In this document: positions 5,824-8,486 of the stretch, piece by piece
Position numbering within the stretch: the stretch's first letter is position 1
Layout of the letters: every line of letters starts with the position of its first letter
Origin: Planctomycetota bacterium
GTDB lineage: Bacteria; Planctomycetota; Planctomycetia; Pirellulales; UBA7805
Length of the DNA: 8,486 nt
Direction: 5' to 3'
NCBI GenBank assembly: GCA_030605285.1
Contig: JAUWIQ010000065.1
Location: 1 to 8,486 of the forward strand
Translations under genes and position numbers: made by a program
Notes under the pieces: generated by a model
Database searches by the model: none
What the model was told of the DNA's origin: nothing
What the model saw: only the letters and a program-made list of their open reading frames with translations

Positions 5824-8486
5824 TTAAGGTAGCTGAAGATAGCCAAATCCAGTCGGATCAATTTGCGGATTCGCGGGCTCGGTCCAAGATTGAAATCCGA
5901 CACCAGGGATGATCCGCTGGACGCCGATTGCCCAAAGGCGTTTGGTTGCCCTGGGCTCGGTTGTAAGTTCTGCCAACGGGATTGCAATTTCGCAGATCCA
6001 GCTGTTCTCCGTAGTACGGGATGCGACAAACCACTCGGGATTCCAACTGGCGTCGTTCCAGCAGGCGTCATACGTTGCACCGTGGTGGTCCACTGAAAGT
6101 TGGTAGTAGGTCGTATAATCTCGGTCGATATCGATCAATAAGTCCACACGATCCCTTGCCTCAAGTCGCGCGTCACGGGTGCGGGCCAAGGTATTTTGGG
6201 GATAGTCCCGATCCGGCACCTTGTTGCATTCGATGGCGAAATAAAGGTATTCGTTGTCGCAGCAGGCCTGAATCTTTGTTGGGGGGCCCCGCAGATCGTA
6301 GCGATTACCGATCGCGATCTCTTCCGCACCTTCGCTGCCGCCCGTGCGGGACCAGCAGGGCTCGTCCAAAGAGCCATCCAGGAAAGGCTTTTCATTTGCC
6401 CTGGAGCAAATCCAGCGAGGTTTTGCCGATTTTATCTCCGCTTTGCCCTCTGCGCGTATCAGCGACTGTTCGGCCGCGCCGCAGTCGCTCCACGCCCCAA
6501 GCCAAGGGGAGCCTTTGCTCTGGAGGTAGATATTTTCCGCCTGATGGGAGTTGCCAATGCGGCGGTGGGCTGCGGCCAATGGAAATTGGACGCTCGGATC
6601 GGCATAGAGCCCTGGGTTGATTTTCCTCAGCTGCCTTCCCCACTGCAATGCGGTTTCCGCTCGCTGTCCCAAGGCATCGCGCTGTGGCGGAGGGTTTTCC
6701 GGCGGACCCACAACCGCGGTTGCAATGGCCGGAAGATCGACACGAACTTGTCGAGTCGCTGGTTGTTTCTCCTCGACCGTACGTCGATACGATTCACCGC
6801 TGGCATAGTATTGAATCAGCCGCTGCAGTGCCCTGCTAACAAGCGAATGATCCGGACATTGGTTGATCAGAATGGCCAGTGTTTCTGCAGATCGCGCCCC
6901 CTTTCCCTGCTGATGGTATTGATTCGCCAAATCAAAGAGTACTTCGCCTGCAACCGTAGCGGGCAGGTCGCGGAGGGCTCGGTGAATTTGCCCCTGCCAC
7001 GCATCGTTCGACGGTTGGCCTTGTCCGGCAGATAAGACGATTGCGCGGAGTGTCTCCGTTGCTTGGGCCAACTGCCGGTGTTGCAAAATGTTGATCCGCA
7101 TCTCGGGTAAAATTCGCCGTGCATCGCCACCAGGCGGGAGATTAAGTCCGCTGAAGAAGTTGCGCCCCGGTCTCTGGGGAAGCTTGCAGAGCAGCAGCGT
7201 AAAACCTAGCGTCGATTCGGGCTGCTCGTCCTGTTCATAGAGTAGTGAGCGGGCTGAGGCAACGTAGTCGGTAAGCGAGCAGCCAACTAGGGGAATCAAC
7301 TGGGAACCAGACAATTGTAAGGAGCCGGCCGTGCGGGGTGGGAGTACGGTGTAAACCTTGCTTATCTGCCACGGCGGAAGGCCCAGCGGACTAGGGCCTG
7401 CAAGTGCCGCTTTTTCCACCGCCTGCAATAAGGTCTGGTTTACGAGGGTTGCAAGTCGATCTTCTCCTCGCGGGCGGGCCTCCATGGTAACGATCACATC
7501 AGGTCGCCAGATCCGGATCTGTTGTACGAGATAGCGTTCTAGGAGGGTCTCGGCGTGTTGCTCATTGTGTGCCCGCCAACGACTGGCAATTTGATTCGGG
7601 AGAAGGTTTAGCTCGCGCGGTAAAAGAGGAAATTGCCAACCGCGGTCGACTGCGGTGGCACCCGTTTGAATCAGCGCTTCACGGACACGCTGTGCGGGCA
7701 TATCGTGGGGAGTCGCGGTCACGTGAGGTTCATCACGACCGAGGAGTGAGATCGCACTGCGGTATCCTCCGCCGGCGGAAAGTTTGGCAAACAACTCCAG
7801 AGGAACGTCTCGGGCTGTCGGAAAAATGCCGAGTATTGCGGCCCGACGTTGGCCACCCTTCTGTACCTTCCAGGTTTTTCCACCATTTTCAGTCGCCAAA
7901 ATGGTACCCAGAGAACCCACTGCCCAACCTCGTTTTTTATCGACAAAGTGGAGGTCGTGAAGCGGCAGTGGTTGTCCCGTGTTTTGGAACTCCCAATGCT
8001 GTCCCCCGTCTGCGCTGTGGAGGATACGCGTACCGGGTGATCCGGCAATCCAGATCAGCGGCCCTTGGGCAGCCACGCTACGGGTTGCGAAATCATCGGA
8101 CAGCTGTCGAAAAAACTCGCTGTCGTTTTTCTGCCAATGCAGCCCGCCGTCTTGGCTTACGAGGAGTCCTCCCCCCTCCCCCACGGCGTAACCCAAGGCG
8201 TCATGCGTCAGGGTAGCCGCGAGCAAATTGCCGCCAGCGGAGGTTTTGGCGTTTGTTGGTAAGACCTCGCCATCATGTACGGCGGCGAGGACACCGCCAG
8301 AGCCGACCAGCAGACCGTGTGCCGCGTCGAGAAAGTCGCCATTGCGCCAGCCGCCTGATTGGCGACTGGGTACCGCTGCCCAACTTCGGCCCCCATCTCG
8401 GGTGATCAGTAGACCCTGCGGATAGAGTGCCGAGGTAGATCCCAAGGCAACTCCCTGGTGTTTGTTAAAAAACTTAATTTTCGAGA
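5824..8486 (-). CDS. Mosaic protein: Ycf48-like propeller, degenerate PIG-L-like domain, TPR-like helices, CBM9-like domain; 5' end off window
   Basis: The frame stays open through the right edge; 13 codons upstream of the TTG at 8445 continue a repeat (FFNKHQGVALG), so the true start is outside. Counting from that TTG, residues 1-195 are Ycf48/BNR-like propeller blades, each ending in TRDGGRSW, SQDGGLHW, SADGGQHW or TENGGKTW and preceded by G-x-A/L-VG motifs. Residues about 203-435 resemble a PIG-L (LmbE) deacetylase-like fold: ILGIFPTARD, then a QQIRIWRPDVIVT strand and a following helix, but the metal motifs HPDDE and HPDH are absent. Residues 455-660 are Ala/Leu/Gln-rich helices with TPR-like spacing. 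Residues about 675-873 form a CBM9-like beta-sandwich (KPFLDGSLDEPCW, NEYLYFAIEC, DRVDLLIDIDRD, WICEIAIPL). The parts suggest an extracytoplasmic binding or scaffold protein, but the N-terminus with any signal peptide is not visible. Function is unknown; the PIG-L assignment is the least sure. Confidence 0.75.
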   Translation of the reverse strand, partial: SKIKFFNKHQGVALGSTSALYPQGLLITRDGGRSWAAVPSRQSGGWRNGDFLDAAHGLLVGSGGVLAAVHDGEVLPTNAKTSAGGNLLAATLTHDALGYAVGEGGGLLVSQDGGLHWQKNDSEFFRQLSDDFATRSVAAQGPLIWIAGSPGTRILHSADGGQHWEFQNTGQPLPLHDLHFVDKKRGWAVGSLGTILATENGGKTWKVQKGGQRRAAILGIFPTARDVPLELFAKLSAGGGYRSAISLLGRDEPHVTATPHDMPAQRVREALIQTGATAVDRGWQFPLLPRELNLLPNQIASRWRAHNEQHAETLLERYLVQQIRIWRPDVIVTMEARPRGEDRLATLVNQTLLQAVEKAALAGPSPLGLPPWQISKVYTVLPPRTAGSLQLSGSQLIPLVGCSLTDYVASARSLLYEQDEQPESTLGFTLLLCKLPQRPGRNFFSGLNLPPGGDARRILPEMRINILQHRQLAQATETLRAIVLSAGQGQPSNDAWQGQIHRALRDLPATVAGEVLFDLANQYHQQGKGARSAETLAILINQCPDHSLVSRALQRLIQYYASGESYRRTVEEKQPATRQVRVDLPAIATAVVGPPENPPPQRDALGQRAETALQWGRQLRKINPGLYADPSVQFPLAAAHRRIGNSHQAENIYLQSKGSPWLGAWSDCGAAEQSLIRAEGKAEIKSAKPRWICSRANEKPFLDGSLDEPCWSRTGGSEGAEEIAIGNRYDLRGPPTKIQACCDNEYLYFAIECNKVPDRDYPQNTLARTRDARLEARDRVDLLIDIDRDYTTYYQLSVDHHGATYDACWNDASWNPEWFVASRTTENSWICEIAIPLAELTTEPRATKRLWAIGVQRIIPGVGFQSWTEPANPQIDPTGFGYLQLP

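Noticed and set aside
6021..7035. Long + strand open frames (up to 279 codons) opposite the mosaic gene
   Set aside because: They lie antisense to a frame with clear Ycf48 and CBM9-like motifs, and their translations show no recognisable domain; open antisense frames are common in GC-rich coding DNA.

Overview
The window reads as an ordinary stretch of chromosome from a Gram-negative, fairly GC-rich bacterium. The most likely source is a member of the Planctomycetota. This is inferred from the gene style: a very large exported-type protein with Ycf48-like repeats and a C-terminal CBM9-like module, a MauG-type di-heme cytochrome, STN-repeat proteins, and a compact sufU-sufS pair. No rRNA, tRNA, phage, transposon or CRISPR signal was seen.

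Layout. On the + strand, positions 1-992 hold the 3' part of a gene for a protein built from repeated STN/secretin-N-like modules; its 5' end lies off the window. Everything else is on the - strand and converges on it. Read in the direction of transcription from the right edge, the order is: (i) a >886-codon mosaic protein whose start is off the window (Ycf48-like propeller, degenerate PIG-L-like domain, TPR-like helices, CBM9-like domain); (ii) a divergent RNase HII/HIII-family protein; (iii) an exported di-heme cytochrome c peroxidase/MauG-family protein; (iv) sufU; (v) sufS; (vi) a 100-aa PHA-granule-regulator family (PF09650-type) protein. Intergenic gaps are all under 200 bp.

How the genes relate. 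sufU and sufS are 2 bp apart and are the sulfur-mobilising pair of the SUF iron-sulfur pathway: SufS takes sulfur from cysteine and SufU accepts it. SufS carries the His that in Bacillus swaps zinc ligands with SufU, while SufU is unusually short in the segment before its third Cys. The small PHA-type gene follows sufS by 29 bp and is probably cotranscribed. The di-heme cytochrome is separated from suf by 112 bp that contain a palindrome and a hairpin, so it is likely a separate unit. The RNase H-like gene and the mosaic protein have no evident functional link to the rest.

The items most worth a second look are the mosaic protein with its apparently inactivated deacetylase-like domain, the RNase H2-family protein with altered signature residues, and the SufU lacking the family insertion. 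I saw no clear evidence for an entirely new multi-gene system.
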